Source: an uncultured Clostridia bacterium (GTDB lineage Bacteria; Bacillota; Clostridia; TANB77; CAG-508). From it: DNA of 12,812 bases. Positions within the stretch are counted from its first letter, which is position 1, and each line of letters starts with the position of its first letter. Below are positions 1 to 6,770 of the stretch, one piece after another. A program made the position numbers and the translations under genes. The stretch lies in NCBI GenBank assembly GCA_948857205.1, contig CAQPRV010000030.1, positions 1 to 12,812 on the forward strand. The letters run 5' to 3'. The notes beneath the pieces were generated by a model that saw only the letters and a program-made list of their open reading frames with translations, made no database searches and had not been told where the DNA came from.

Positions 1-39
1 GATTTTAAAATGTCGTTCTTTATATATTTATTCAATAAT

Positions 40-230
40 TTTAAGTTTTACTTTTTGTAAGTGGAGATTATAATATATAATTTTTTTACACTTTGTGTGT
101 CGCAACCTATAAAATCAAGATTTAGTCTGTAGGTTGATCCAATCGCACTCGCATAGCTCGTTTAGTCGCTTACGCAGTGTTTCAAAAAATATATATTATA
201 ATCTCCACTTACAAAAAGTCGAAACTTAAA
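40..230. mobile_element. MITE-like palindromic element with 8-bp target duplication
   Basis: The two ends are long inverted repeats. Positions 50-79 and 190-219 are a perfect 30-bp inverted pair. Pairing continues outward to TTTAAGTTT at 40 and AAACTTAAA ending at 230, with only a small mismatch/indel. TCAATAAT lies immediately outside both ends (32-39 and 231-238), as expected for a target-site duplication. The inside (80-189) has no ORF, is richer in GC than its surroundings, and holds a second hairpin (CAACCTA 103-109 with TAGGTTG 130-136). This is a non-autonomous MITE-like insertion that would fold as one large cruciform or RNA hairpin. The repeats and duplication are seen directly; mobilisation by a transposase is inferred. 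The same terminal repeat recurs at 12660-12681. Confidence 0.8.
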
Positions 231-241
231 TCAATAATATC

Positions 242-270
242 TTGACATATAAAAAGAATAGAAATAAAAT
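242..270 (+). promoter_or_regulatory. Sigma-A promoter of fba
   Basis: TTGACA (242-247) and TAAAAT (265-270) are separated by 17 bp, about 35 bp ahead of a GGAGG ribosome binding site (293-297). The -35 box starts only 11 bp after the end of the MITE-like element, so anything further upstream that once controlled the gene has been displaced. Confidence 0.7.
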
Positions 271-303
271 ACAAATATAAGTAAAATAGAATGGAGGAAT
301 ATT

Positions 304-1233
304 ATGTTAGTAACAACTAAAGACATGTTTAAAAAATCAATGGAGGAAGGCTTTGCAATTGGAGCGTTTAATGTAAACAATATGGAGATAATACAAGCAA
401 TTGTTGATGCAGCAGCAGAAGCAAAATCACCAGTTATATTACAAGCATCGTCAAGTGCAATAAAATATGCAAGAATAAACTATTTAATGAAAATGATAGA
501 AGCTGCAGTTGAAGAACATCCAGAAGTTCCAATTGCAATCCATTTAGATCATGGACCAGATTTTGAAACAGCTAAAATGTGTATTGATAATGGATTTACA
601 TCAGTTATGATAGATGGTTCGAAATATGACTTTGAACAGAATATAGAATTAACAAAAAAAGTAGTTGAATATGCACATAGCAAAGGAGTAGTAGTAGAAG
701 CGGAACTAGGAAAATTAGCGGGAATAGAAGATGATGTAAACGTTTCTGCAAGTGATGCAATATATACAGATCCAGCACAAGCACAAGAGTTTGTAGAAAG
801 AACAGGATGTGACTCATTAGCAATAGCTATAGGAACAAGTCATGGAGCATATAAATTTAAGGGAGAAGCAAAATTAAGATTTGATATCTTACAAGAAATA
901 AAACAACGAATTCCAAATACACCAATAGTATTACATGGGGCTTCTACAGTTATACCAGAATTAGTAGAAATATGTAACAAATATGGTGGAAATATACCAG
1001 GAGCAAAAGGGGTACCAGACGAAATGTTAAAACAAGCAAGTACCTTAGGAGTATCAAAAATAAATGTAGATACAGATTTACGTTTATCAATGACTGCAGG
1101 AATAAGAAAAGTATTTGCAGAGGAACCTAGTGCTTTTGACCCAAGAAAATATTTAACACCAGCAAGAGAATTAATAAAAGAAACTGTAAAACATAAAATG
1201 GTTAATGTATTTGGTTCTTCTAATAAAATTTAG
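304..1233 (+). CDS. fba: Class II fructose-bisphosphate aldolase
   Basis: Cytosolic zinc-dependent aldolase of glycolysis and gluconeogenesis; it cleaves fructose 1,6-bisphosphate to dihydroxyacetone phosphate and glyceraldehyde 3-phosphate. The 309-residue protein covers the whole TIM-barrel family. Visible landmarks are the N-terminal GAFNVNN (residues 20-26), HLDHG (80-84, with the catalytic Asp82 and zinc ligand His83), VEAELG (131-136), GTSHGAYK (177-184, zinc ligand His180), HGAS (211-214, zinc ligand His211) and NVDTD (254-258, phosphate binding). ATG 304 is preceded by GGAGG at the right distance. It is a single-gene unit with its own promoter, ending at a strong hairpin shared with the convergent smpB. 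Tagatose-bisphosphate aldolases share the fold, but the length and motifs favour the fructose enzyme. Confidence 0.95.
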   Translation: MLVTTKDMFKKSMEEGFAIGAFNVNNMEIIQAIVDAAAEAKSPVILQASSSAIKYARINYLMKMIEAAVEEHPEVPIAIHLDHGPDFETAKMCIDNGFTSVMIDGSKYDFEQNIELTKKVVEYAHSKGVVVEAELGKLAGIEDDVNVSASDAIYTDPAQAQEFVERTGCDSLAIAIGTSHGAYKFKGEAKLRFDILQEIKQRIPNTPIVLHGASTVIPELVEICNKYGGNIPGAKGVPDEMLKQASTLGVSKINVDTDLRLSMTAGIRKVFAEEPSAFDPRKYLTPARELIKETVKHKMVNVFGSSNKI

Positions 1234-1257
1234 TTAAAATAACTTTTGTGATGGAGG

Positions 1258-1331
1258 ATGACTTTGGGGACGGAGAAAAAAATCATGGTTTAATTATAAA
1301 CCATGATTTTTTCCTCCGTCCCCAAAGTCAT
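1258..1331. terminator. Very long bidirectional hairpin, REP-like GGGGACGG type
   Basis: Arms 1258-1292 and 1297-1331 are 35 bp each and pair with one mismatch around a 4-nt ATTA loop. The outer stem contains GACTTTGGGGACGGAG; the inner stem is rich in A on one side and T on the other, so it can terminate transcription in both directions. It separates the convergent fba and smpB. GGGGACGG palindromes recur as dispersed REP-like repeats in many Clostridia and related Bacillota (family knowledge); a second copy is not visible in this window. Confidence 0.85.
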
Positions 1332-1333
1332 TT

Positions 1334-1777
1334 TTAGAATCTATTTTGTCTTATTCTTCTTTCGGCATCTTTTTTAGCAATATCCTCACGTTTATCATAA
1401 AGTTTTTTTCCTTTTCCAATTCCTAGTTCTAATTTAACTAAATTTCCTTTAAAATAAAGACATATTGGAATAAGACTATATCCTTTTTGTTTTGTTAATC
1501 CAATTAATTTGTTTATTTCACTTTTATTTAATAATAATTTTTTGTTACGTAATGGGTCTTTATTAAATATATTTCCATGTTCATATGGACTAATATGCAT
1601 GCCATATACAAAGATTTCACCATTTTTTATTATAGCATAACTATCTTTTAAATTTACTTTTCCTGCACGAATAGATTTTATTTCAGTTCCATATAAAACT
1701 ATTCCAGTTTCTATCTTATCTGTTATTGTATAATTATAATATGCAGTAGGGTTTTTAGCTATTAATTTAGTATTCAT
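1334..1777 (-). CDS. smpB: SsrA (tmRNA)-binding protein SmpB
   Basis: Trans-translation factor that binds tmRNA and delivers it to ribosomes stalled on broken mRNAs. About 147 residues, normal for the family. Family motifs are clear: the N-terminal NTKLIAKNPTAYYNY, the GTEIKSIRAGKVNLKDSYA core of the OB-fold, YGMHISPYEHGNIFNKDP, and the basic tail GKGKKLYDKREDIAKKDAERR that enters the ribosomal A site. Two ATG codons are adjacent (1780 and 1777). GGAGG lies only one or two bases before the first, so the second is the likelier start and matches the usual M-x-N-T-K-L-I beginning. The gene has its own promoter and shares the long terminator hairpin with fba. ssrA itself is not in the window. Confidence 0.95.
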   Translation of the reverse strand: MNTKLIAKNPTAYYNYTITDKIETGIVLYGTEIKSIRAGKVNLKDSYAIIKNGEIFVYGMHISPYEHGNIFNKDPLRNKKLLLNKSEINKLIGLTKQKGYSLIPICLYFKGNLVKLELGIGKGKKLYDKREDIAKKDAERRIRQNRF

Positions 1778-1807
1778 CATTCCTCCATTTTTTTTATATT
1801 TTTATTT

Positions 1808-1836
1808 ATAATACTCCAAAATATGTAAAAAATCAA
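1808..1836 (-). promoter_or_regulatory. Promoter of smpB
   Basis: Read on the minus strand, TTGATT (1836-1831) and TATTAT (1813-1808) are 17 bp apart, upstream of the smpB GGAGG. This is a reasonable sigma-A promoter. Confidence 0.5.
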
Positions 1837-1913
1837 TTCGTGAATATAAAAAAATATAAATATAACACATTTTTGATTTTAATTATTGAAACATTAAATC
1901 TTTCGTATAATAT

Positions 1914-1949
1914 AAAAAAGACTCTTAAGGTATATTAAAAGTCTTTTTT
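1914..1949. terminator. Terminator hairpin behind the 154-residue surface protein gene
   Basis: AAAAAAGACT (1914-1923) pairs with AGTCTTTTTT (1940-1949), with additional pairing TTAA/TTAA inside. On the minus strand it directly follows the stop codon of the gene at 1958-2422 and ends in a U run; the symmetry allows function on either strand. Confidence 0.75.
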
Positions 1950-1957
1950 TATAAAAA

Positions 1958-2422
1958 CTAATCTTTATGGTCATAATTAGAAGAATTAAATTGCATAGAG
2001 TAATACCAAACTAATGCTATTATAGCTATTGCAGCTATACCTAAAATTAACCAAGTCCAAGCAGTTGCATTCATTCCCATAAAAGTAGCTTCACCATTAG
2101 CAGAAGTTCTTGTTGCGTCATAATTAGTAGTTGTTCCAGTCATAGTTCTAGAATCGTTATTTGTATCTTTTGCAGTGTTTCCATCAAATGAATCTTTTAT
2201 ATTGTTTCCAATATTATTTGCTGTGTTTTCCATGTTTCCAGTTGCATTTTTAGAAGCATTAGAAATATCTCTAGCTACGCCTTCAACTGCATTTTCTGCA
2301 TCACCAACTACATTTCTTACACCATCAGCAACACCTTGTAAACCATTATTTGCTAAACAGAAAGTAAAGGAAAATATAATTGCTAAAAGTGTGGCTAAAC
2401 TAATCAATAATTTTTTGTACAT
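1958..2422 (-). CDS. Secreted membrane-anchored low-complexity protein, function unknown
   Basis: I do not recognise a named family. The 154-residue protein has an N-terminal signal sequence (about residues 1-24, MYKKLL then hydrophobic, ending near CLA-NN). A polar middle (about 28-115) is built of short amphipathic stretches rich in Gly, Asn, Ala, Val and Thr, such as GVADGVRNVVGDAENAVEGV and NATGNMENTANNIGNNIKDS, resembling LEA- or apolipoprotein-like helical repeats. A single C-terminal transmembrane helix (about 121-143, WTWLILGIAAIAIIALVWYY) is followed by a short polar tail. The likely topology is an extracytoplasmic domain held by the C-terminal helix. ATG 2422 follows GGAGG by 8 bases. 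The neighbouring minus-strand gene (2662-3054) has the same layout, but each gene has its own terminator. Any role at the cell envelope is inference. Confidence 0.7.
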   Translation of the reverse strand: MYKKLLISLATLLAIIFSFTFCLANNGLQGVADGVRNVVGDAENAVEGVARDISNASKNATGNMENTANNIGNNIKDSFDGNTAKDTNNDSRTMTGTTTNYDATRTSANGEATFMGMNATAWTWLILGIAAIAIIALVWYYSMQFNSSNYDHKD

Positions 2423-2451
2423 AAAATTATCCTCCTATTAAAAAATTAAAA

Positions 2452-2471
2452 AATACTTATATTTAAGTATT
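2452..2471. promoter_or_regulatory. Dyad upstream of the 154-residue protein gene
   Basis: AATACTTA (2452-2459) and TAAGTATT (2464-2471) form a perfect 8-bp inverted repeat with a 4-bp spacer, about 30 bp upstream of the minus-strand start codon at 2422. It could be an operator or a leader hairpin. No clear promoter was identified between here and 2636. Confidence 0.35.
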
Positions 2472-2635
2472 AACACATTAAATTTAAAATTTAATTCTAA
2501 TATTAGTATTTAAAAAAAAGAATAAAATATACATAAAATTATAATAATACAATAAGGATTTTTAGAAATATGTAATTATAAAGAATTTTTTTCATGTCAA
2601 ATATATAAAAATGTCAAAATTACTTTCAAATATAT

Positions 2636-2663
2636 AAAAAAACTCAACAAGAGTGAGTTTTTT
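2636..2663 (-). terminator. Terminator of the 130-residue surface protein gene
   Basis: AAAAAACTCA (2637-2646) pairs with TGAGTTTTTT (2654-2663). On the minus strand the stem begins within the stop codon of the gene at 2662-3054 and ends in a run of seven U. Confidence 0.75.
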
Positions 2664-3054
2664 ATTTTTTGATTCTAATTAAGATTGCGACTGCAAGTAA
2701 AACTAATAGTACACCAATTACAACTAATAATATATTTAAAATTGTAGATAATCCTAAAGTAGATTCAGGTAATGAGTCGATATTACTAACAGTTGTTGAG
2801 GCTACTGTATTTGATCCAGTATTTGAAGTATTTGAAACATTTGATGTATCTTCATTTTCATTTAATGCAATAATATCATTAGATGTGTCAGTATTTAAAG
2901 TAGAATTATTAGATATATCATTCATAAAATCTAAATCGTTTGAAGTAGAATTAGTATTTACATCTGTTAAATTTAAATTTACTCCATAACATAAATTGAT
3001 TCCTATTAATAATAAAATAATAAATAAAATTAATATTTTTATACTTTTGTACAT
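2662..3054 (-). CDS. Secreted Asn/Ser/Thr-rich membrane-anchored protein, function unknown
   Basis: Not recognised as a named family. The 130-residue protein has a signal sequence (about residues 1-25, MYKSIKILILFIILLLIGIN then CYG-VN). The middle (about 26-93) is disordered and dominated by Asn, Ser, Thr and Asp, with no obvious fold. A strongly hydrophobic C-terminal helix (about 103-126) ends in the positive tail RIKK. The helix is preceded by SLPESTLG, which recalls the layout of a sortase signal (motif, hydrophobic stretch, basic tail). However, LPEST is not a canonical LPxTG and no sortase is present, so simple membrane anchoring is more likely. ATG 3054 follows GGAGG. N-terminus and layout resemble the neighbour at 1958-2422, suggesting related envelope roles. 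Confidence 0.65.
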   Translation of the reverse strand: MYKSIKILILFIILLLIGINLCYGVNLNLTDVNTNSTSNDLDFMNDISNNSTLNTDTSNDIIALNENEDTSNVSNTSNTGSNTVASTTVSNIDSLPESTLGLSTILNILLVVIGVLLVLLAVAILIRIKK

Positions 3055-3087
3055 TTAATTTACCTCCATAAATAATAACTAATAATA

Positions 3088-3117
3088 ATATTATCATAAA
3101 TGATAAAAATATGTCTA
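3088..3117 (-). promoter_or_regulatory. Promoter with palindromic operator candidate for the 130-residue protein gene
   Basis: On the minus strand, TAGACA (3117-3112) and TAATAT (3093-3088) are 18 bp apart. Between and overlapping them is a perfect palindrome, TTATCAT-AA-ATGATAA (3091-3106). A dyad in the promoter spacer is a typical repressor position; the half-sites resemble the AT-rich Fur/PerR-type boxes, but that assignment is only a guess. Confidence 0.45.
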
Positions 3118-3343
3118 GTATTTTATGAAAAAAGTATGTTACAATTTCATTACAAAAAACTAGTTATAAAACATATTGAAAAAAGAAAAAAATTATGAAA
3201 GAACTTTTTAAGAATTAATATTGAATTGTTAAAGTATGGCAATATTATTTTTGTTAATAAATCTACCAATATAAAAATATTAATAACTTACATAAAATAT
3301 CTGAATATAATTAATACTAACATATTTTTAATAGATTTAATAG

Positions 3344-3379
3344 AAATTACTTGAAATTTTAAGTAATTTAATATATTAT
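3344..3379 (+). promoter_or_regulatory. Promoter with overlapping dyad before the solute-binding protein gene
   Basis: TTGAAA (3351-3356) and TATTAT (3374-3379) are 17 bp apart, about 20 bp before the start codon. AAATTACTT (3344-3352) and AAGTAATTT (3361-3369) form a perfect 9-bp inverted repeat over the -35 box, a plausible operator. The rest of the 345-bp gap between the divergent genes (3055-3399) shows only AT-rich sequence. Confidence 0.45.
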
Positions 3380-3399
3380 ATCAAAAGTAGAGGTGAAGT

Positions 3400-4986
3400 A
3401 TGAAATCTAATTGGTTTAAGTATGTATTTATAATTTTTATAATTGCAATACTATTATTTTCAATCTTTAAAATAAAAAAAGACGAAAAAATACAACAAGA
3501 AGAACAACAACAAACCACTAGTTCAGAAGGAGAAAAAATAAAAGAATTAAAATTAGGAATTGCACAATTAGACACAATAAATCCAATATTGAGTAATAAT
3601 AAAAATGTTCAAGACATATCAAAATTAATATATGAACCCTTAGTAAATTTATCATCAGATTTTAAAGCAGAACCTTGTTTAGCAAAAGAATGGGCTAAGC
3701 AAAGTGACAACTCGTATCTAATAAAATTAAGAGAAAATGTAAAATGGTCAAGTGGACAAACATTTACATCAGATGACGTAAAATTCACTTTGGACAGGCT
3801 AAAAGAAATACAATCTGTTTATTCTTATAATGTTCAATATGTTATAGGAGTAGATATAATAGATGATTTCACAGTAAAAATTATTTTAGATAGAGAAGTA
3901 CCATTTTTTGAATATTACTTAACATTTCCTATTTTATCAAAAGAATATTATGAAGCAGAAAACTTTGTAAACACAGAAAAAAATACAAAACCAACAGGTA
4001 CTGGAAAATATAAAATAACAGAAGTTCAACCATCCTATATTTTACTAGAAAAAAATGGATTGTGGTGGAATAAAGAAACAAAACTTACAATAGAAAAGAT
4101 TGTAGTAAATTTATATTCATCAGTAGGAGAACTATATAATAGTTTTAAAATTGGAAATATAGATGTAATAAGTACAGACAATGAAAAAATTCAAGACTAT
4201 ATAGGCACAATAGGATATAATCCAAAAGAAATAAAAGGAAGAAATCATACCTTTTTAGCATTAAATACTGAAAACTATTTTTTAGGAAAGCAAGAAATTA
4301 GAAAAGCAATAGCATTTTCAATAGATAAAGAAAATATAGTATCGAGTATATTTAGCAATAAGAGTTATCCAAGTAGTTTCCCATTAGACTATGGTAGTTG
4401 GTTATCACAAAATCAAGGTTCAAGTTCTGGATATAATGTAGAACAAGCAAAACAAATATTAGTTGAAAATGGATGGAGTTATAAAAATCAATATTGGCAA
4501 AAGACTGAAAATAGAAAAACAGAAAGAATAATTTTAAATCTTTTAGTAAAAGCAAGTGATCAATCAAAAGTAGCGGTTGCACAAAATATAAAAGAACAGT
4601 TAGAAAATCAAGGAATAAGAATAAATATAATACAAGCATCAGATGAAAATTATAATAATGCTATTAAGGCTAGAATTTTTGACCTTGCCTTAACTAGTAT
4701 GTCAGTTTCATTAAGTCCAAGTTTAGATACTTTTTTTGGAGAAAATAATCTATCAAAATACTCAAATGAAGAAGTAACAAATATTATGAAGGAAATAAAA
4801 AATACAACAGATGAAAACAATTTAAAGGAAAAATACCAAAGATTAGCAGAAATATACAAATCAGATATTCCATATATAAGTTTATACACTAATAAATATA
4901 CTGTAGCGTATAATTCAGCATTAATAGGGGACCTATCACCAAGTTGGTTTTCACCATTTTATGGAATAGAAAGTTGGTATAAATAA
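3400..4986 (+). CDS. Extracellular solute-binding protein, family 5 (peptide/nickel ABC transporter type)
   Basis: Substrate-binding component of the OppA/DppA family, which captures oligopeptides or similar ligands outside the membrane for an ABC importer. The 528-residue length fits SBP_bac_5. Recognisable segments are ISKLIYEPLVNLSSDFKAEPCLAKEW (about 85-110), the family signature region WSSGQTFTSDDVKFTLDRLKE (about 121-141), PTGTGKYKI (about 199-207), IRKAIAFSIDKENIV (about 302-316) and the C-terminal DIPYISLYT. The N-terminus is a membrane helix (about 8-24) followed by KIKKDEK and a Glu/Gln-rich linker. No lipobox cysteine follows it, so the protein is probably held by an uncleaved helix instead of a lipid. 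GAGGTG precedes ATG 3400. No permease or ATPase genes are nearby, so it is an orphan and its ligand cannot be told. Confidence 0.88.
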   Translation: MKSNWFKYVFIIFIIAILLFSIFKIKKDEKIQQEEQQQTTSSEGEKIKELKLGIAQLDTINPILSNNKNVQDISKLIYEPLVNLSSDFKAEPCLAKEWAKQSDNSYLIKLRENVKWSSGQTFTSDDVKFTLDRLKEIQSVYSYNVQYVIGVDIIDDFTVKIILDREVPFFEYYLTFPILSKEYYEAENFVNTEKNTKPTGTGKYKITEVQPSYILLEKNGLWWNKETKLTIEKIVVNLYSSVGELYNSFKIGNIDVISTDNEKIQDYIGTIGYNPKEIKGRNHTFLALNTENYFLGKQEIRKAIAFSIDKENIVSSIFSNKSYPSSFPLDYGSWLSQNQGSSSGYNVEQAKQILVENGWSYKNQYWQKTENRKTERIILNLLVKASDQSKVAVAQNIKEQLENQGIRINIIQASDENYNNAIKARIFDLALTSMSVSLSPSLDTFFGENNLSKYSNEEVTNIMKEIKNTTDENNLKEKYQRLAEIYKSDIPYISLYTNKYTVAYNSALIGDLSPSWFSPFYGIESWYK

Positions 4987-4992
4987 AAAGAC

Positions 4993-5020
4993 TTGACAAA
5001 ACGAAAATTTGTATTATAAT
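4993..5020 (+). promoter_or_regulatory. Sigma-A promoter of recA
   Basis: TTGACA (4993-4998) and TATAAT (5015-5020) match both consensus hexamers, 16 bp apart, starting 7 bp after the stop codon of the upstream solute-binding protein gene. It drives recA independently. Confidence 0.85.
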
Positions 5021-5028
5021 AACAATAT

Positions 5029-5042
5029 CAAACAAAAGTTCA
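5029..5042 (+). promoter_or_regulatory. Candidate LexA (SOS) box of recA
   Basis: CAAAC-AAAA-GTTCA resembles the Gram-positive SOS box CGAAC-n4-GTTCG, with one arm imperfect. It begins about 9 bp after the -10 box, near the expected start of transcription, a usual place for LexA to block recA. LexA itself is not in the window. Confidence 0.5.
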
Positions 5043-5063
5043 AATAAATTTAAGGAGGAAAAG

Positions 5064-6122
5064 ATGGGAGAAAATACAGAAAAAAAGAAAGCACTAGAAA
5101 TGGCAATGAGCCAAATAGAAAAACAATTTGGGAAAGGCTCTGTAATGAAATTAGGAGAATTTAAAGCAATGGAAATAGAAGCAATACCAACAGGAGCTTT
5201 AAGTTTAGATATAGCCTTAGGAATAGGAGGAGTTCCTAGAGGAAGAATTATAGAAGTATATGGACCAGAATCATCAGGAAAAACAACACTAGCCTTACAT
5301 GTAATTGCAGAAGCACAAAAATTAGGAGGAGAAGCAGCCTTCATAGATGCAGAACACGCATTAGACCCAATATATGCAAAAAAATTAGGAGTAGATATAG
5401 ATAATTTAATAGTATCACAACCAGATACAGGAGAACAAGCACTAGAAATAACAGAAAGCTTAGTAAGAAGTGGAGCTTTAGATGTAATTGTTGTTGACTC
5501 TGTTGCAGCCTTAGTACCAAAAGCAGAAATAGATGGTGATATGGGAGATTCTCATATGGGACTACAAGCAAGACTAATGTCACAAGCCTTAAGAAAACTA
5601 GCAGGAGCGTTAAACAAAACAAAAACTGTACTAATTTTTATAAATCAATTAAGAGAAAAAATAGGAGTTATGTTTGGAAATCCAGAAACAACAACAGGAG
5701 GTAGAGCACTTAAATTTTATGCATCTGTAAGAATGGATATAAGAAAAACAGAAAACATAAAACAAGATGGAGATGTAAAAGGAAGTAGAGCACGTGTAAA
5801 AGTAATAAAAAACAAAGTTGCTCCCCCATTTAGAGAAGCTGAATTTGATATAATGTATGGAGAAGGAATCTCAAAAGAAGGAAATGTTTTAGACATGGCT
5901 GTTAACTTAGACATCATAGAAAAATCAGGTTCATGGTTTAGCTATAATGGAGAAAAAATAGGACAAGGAAGAGAAAACGTAAAAAAATATCTAAGAGAAA
6001 ATACAAATATCTTAGAAGAAGTTGAAAAAAAGGTAAGAGAAAATTTTGAAAAAGCTTTTGAACAAAGCTTAGGAGAAGAACTACCAGCAGCAGATAAGGA
6101 TGAAGAAGATATAGAAGAATAA
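5064..6122 (+). CDS. recA: DNA recombinase RecA
   Basis: ATP-dependent strand-exchange protein of homologous recombination, and co-protease for LexA in the SOS response. At 352 residues it is full length. Visible are Walker A GPESSGKT (67-74), the conserved FIDAEHALDP (93-102), Walker B VIVVD (141-145), DNA-binding loop L1 around EIDGDMGDSHMG (155-166), loop L2 around INQLREKIGVMFGNPETTTGG (193-213), and the C-terminal domain with VKGSRARVKVIKNKVAPPF. The tail is acidic (EELPAADKDEEDIEE), as usual. GGAGG precedes ATG 5064 by a normal distance. It is transcribed from its own promoter with a LexA-like box, and a 15-bp terminator hairpin follows about 220 bp downstream. Confidence 0.97.
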   Translation: MGENTEKKKALEMAMSQIEKQFGKGSVMKLGEFKAMEIEAIPTGALSLDIALGIGGVPRGRIIEVYGPESSGKTTLALHVIAEAQKLGGEAAFIDAEHALDPIYAKKLGVDIDNLIVSQPDTGEQALEITESLVRSGALDVIVVDSVAALVPKAEIDGDMGDSHMGLQARLMSQALRKLAGALNKTKTVLIFINQLREKIGVMFGNPETTTGGRALKFYASVRMDIRKTENIKQDGDVKGSRARVKVIKNKVAPPFREAEFDIMYGEGISKEGNVLDMAVNLDIIEKSGSWFSYNGEKIGQGRENVKKYLRENTNILEEVEKKVRENFEKAFEQSLGEELPAADKDEEDIEE

Positions 6123-6342
6123 AATATAATTACTGGACAATTTGAAGCGATAAATAGTCATATTAGAATAAATTATAAATTGAATGATAAAATATATCTC
6201 TTTTTTTGATATAAAAGTGTCTATTTACAACTAACAAATAATAAATACGTTACAATCAAATTACTTTAAATAGGCTATTATAGAGCTTTTTAAGAAGAAA
6301 ATACAAAACAAAAGTTTATTTTAGGAAATATTGAAATAGAAA
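6123..6342. other. AT-rich gap after recA, no gene seen
   Basis: There is no ORF with a ribosome binding site on either strand and no convincing RNA structure before the terminator at 6343. It probably forms the recA 3' untranslated region. Confidence 0.5.
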
Positions 6343-6393
6343 AATAAGTCAAAAAAGAAGTTTACAAAATACTTTTTTGACTTATTATTTTTT
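6343..6393 (+). terminator. Strong Rho-independent terminator downstream of recA
   Basis: AATAAGTCAAAAAAG (6343-6357) pairs perfectly over 15 bp with CTTTTTTGACTTATT (6372-6386), followed by ATTTTTTT. The A/T-rich stem means it may also work on the minus strand. Confidence 0.85.
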
Positions 6394-6438
6394 GCCTGTT
6401 TTCATATACATTTTTTTTGAATAATGTTATAATGATAG

Positions 6439-6467
6439 CGATAACTAGTAAGTTGTCGTTGAGATTA
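6439..6467. repeat. Dyad site; right half recurs at 9109-9130
   Basis: CGATAACT (6439-6446), AGTA, then AGTTGTCG (6451-6458) form an 8-bp inverted repeat with one mismatched position around a 4-bp spacer. Positions 6446-6467 recur at 9109-9130 with a single G/A difference. A good -10 hexamer (TATAAT, 6428-6433) lies just upstream. The dyad resembles a recombinase core site or an operator; which it is cannot be decided here. Confidence 0.45.
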
Positions 6468-6540
6468 TATTTATTTAATTTAATAGTTTTGTGTAAAATA
6501 AATAAAAAAATATAGTAAATATAATAATTTAAGTAAAAGA

Positions 6541-6571
6541 AAAGGGATTGTCCTAGAATGACAATCCCTTT
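6541..6571 (-). terminator. Terminator hairpin of the 49-residue membrane protein gene
   Basis: AAAGGGATTGTC (6541-6552) pairs perfectly with GACAATCCCTTT (6560-6571). On the minus strand the stem runs into TTTTCTTTTACTT, so it terminates transcription coming from the small gene at 6621-6770. No U run follows on the plus strand. Confidence 0.7.
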
Positions 6572-6620
6572 AGAGCAATAAGAACCGTAGAAAATTTTTT
6601 TGATATTTTATATAATAATA

Positions 6621-6770
6621 TCAAAAGAAAAGTATAATAATAAAAATAATTAAGTATAGTAAAAGCCCAATGAACCGAATTATTTTACTTTTACTGTAAA
6701 ACATCATTTGTGTTGAACATATGAGTGAAATTCCTATTAACAGTTGCCTTACGAAAAAATTATTTTCCAT
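6621..6770 (-). CDS. Small membrane protein, 49 residues, function unknown
   Basis: Not recognised. The translation begins MENNFFVRQLLIGISLICST and ends in a hydrophobic helix, IIRFIGLLLYLIIFIIILFF. It thus has one or two short transmembrane segments (about residues 8-20 and 31-49) separated by a basic stretch, YSKSK. Reality is supported by a strong ribosome binding site, AAAGGTGGT (plus-strand 6778-6786), seven bases before the ATG, by TATAAT-like -10 hexamers about 25-35 bp upstream, and by a matching minus-strand terminator at 6541-6571. It is a complete single-gene unit opposite in direction to the array that follows. Roles such as regulator of a membrane complex or toxin are possible but nothing in the sequence selects one. 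Confidence 0.55.
   Translation of the reverse strand: MENNFFVRQLLIGISLICSTQMMFYSKSKIIRFIGLLLYLIIFIIILFF

Noticed and set aside
2597..2640. Direct repeat TCAAATATATAAAAA (2597-2611 and 2626-2640)
   Set aside because: Only two copies of low-complexity AT-rich sequence; chance is a sufficient explanation.
3032..3054. Sortase substrate reading of the 130-residue protein (LPEST near its C-terminus)
   Set aside because: The motif is not LPxTG or a known variant and no sortase gene is visible, so simple membrane anchoring is preferred.
605..5917. Antisense ORFs over fba, the solute-binding protein and recA
   Set aside because: They are Leu/Phe-rich mirror translations of strongly supported genes and have no ribosome binding sites.
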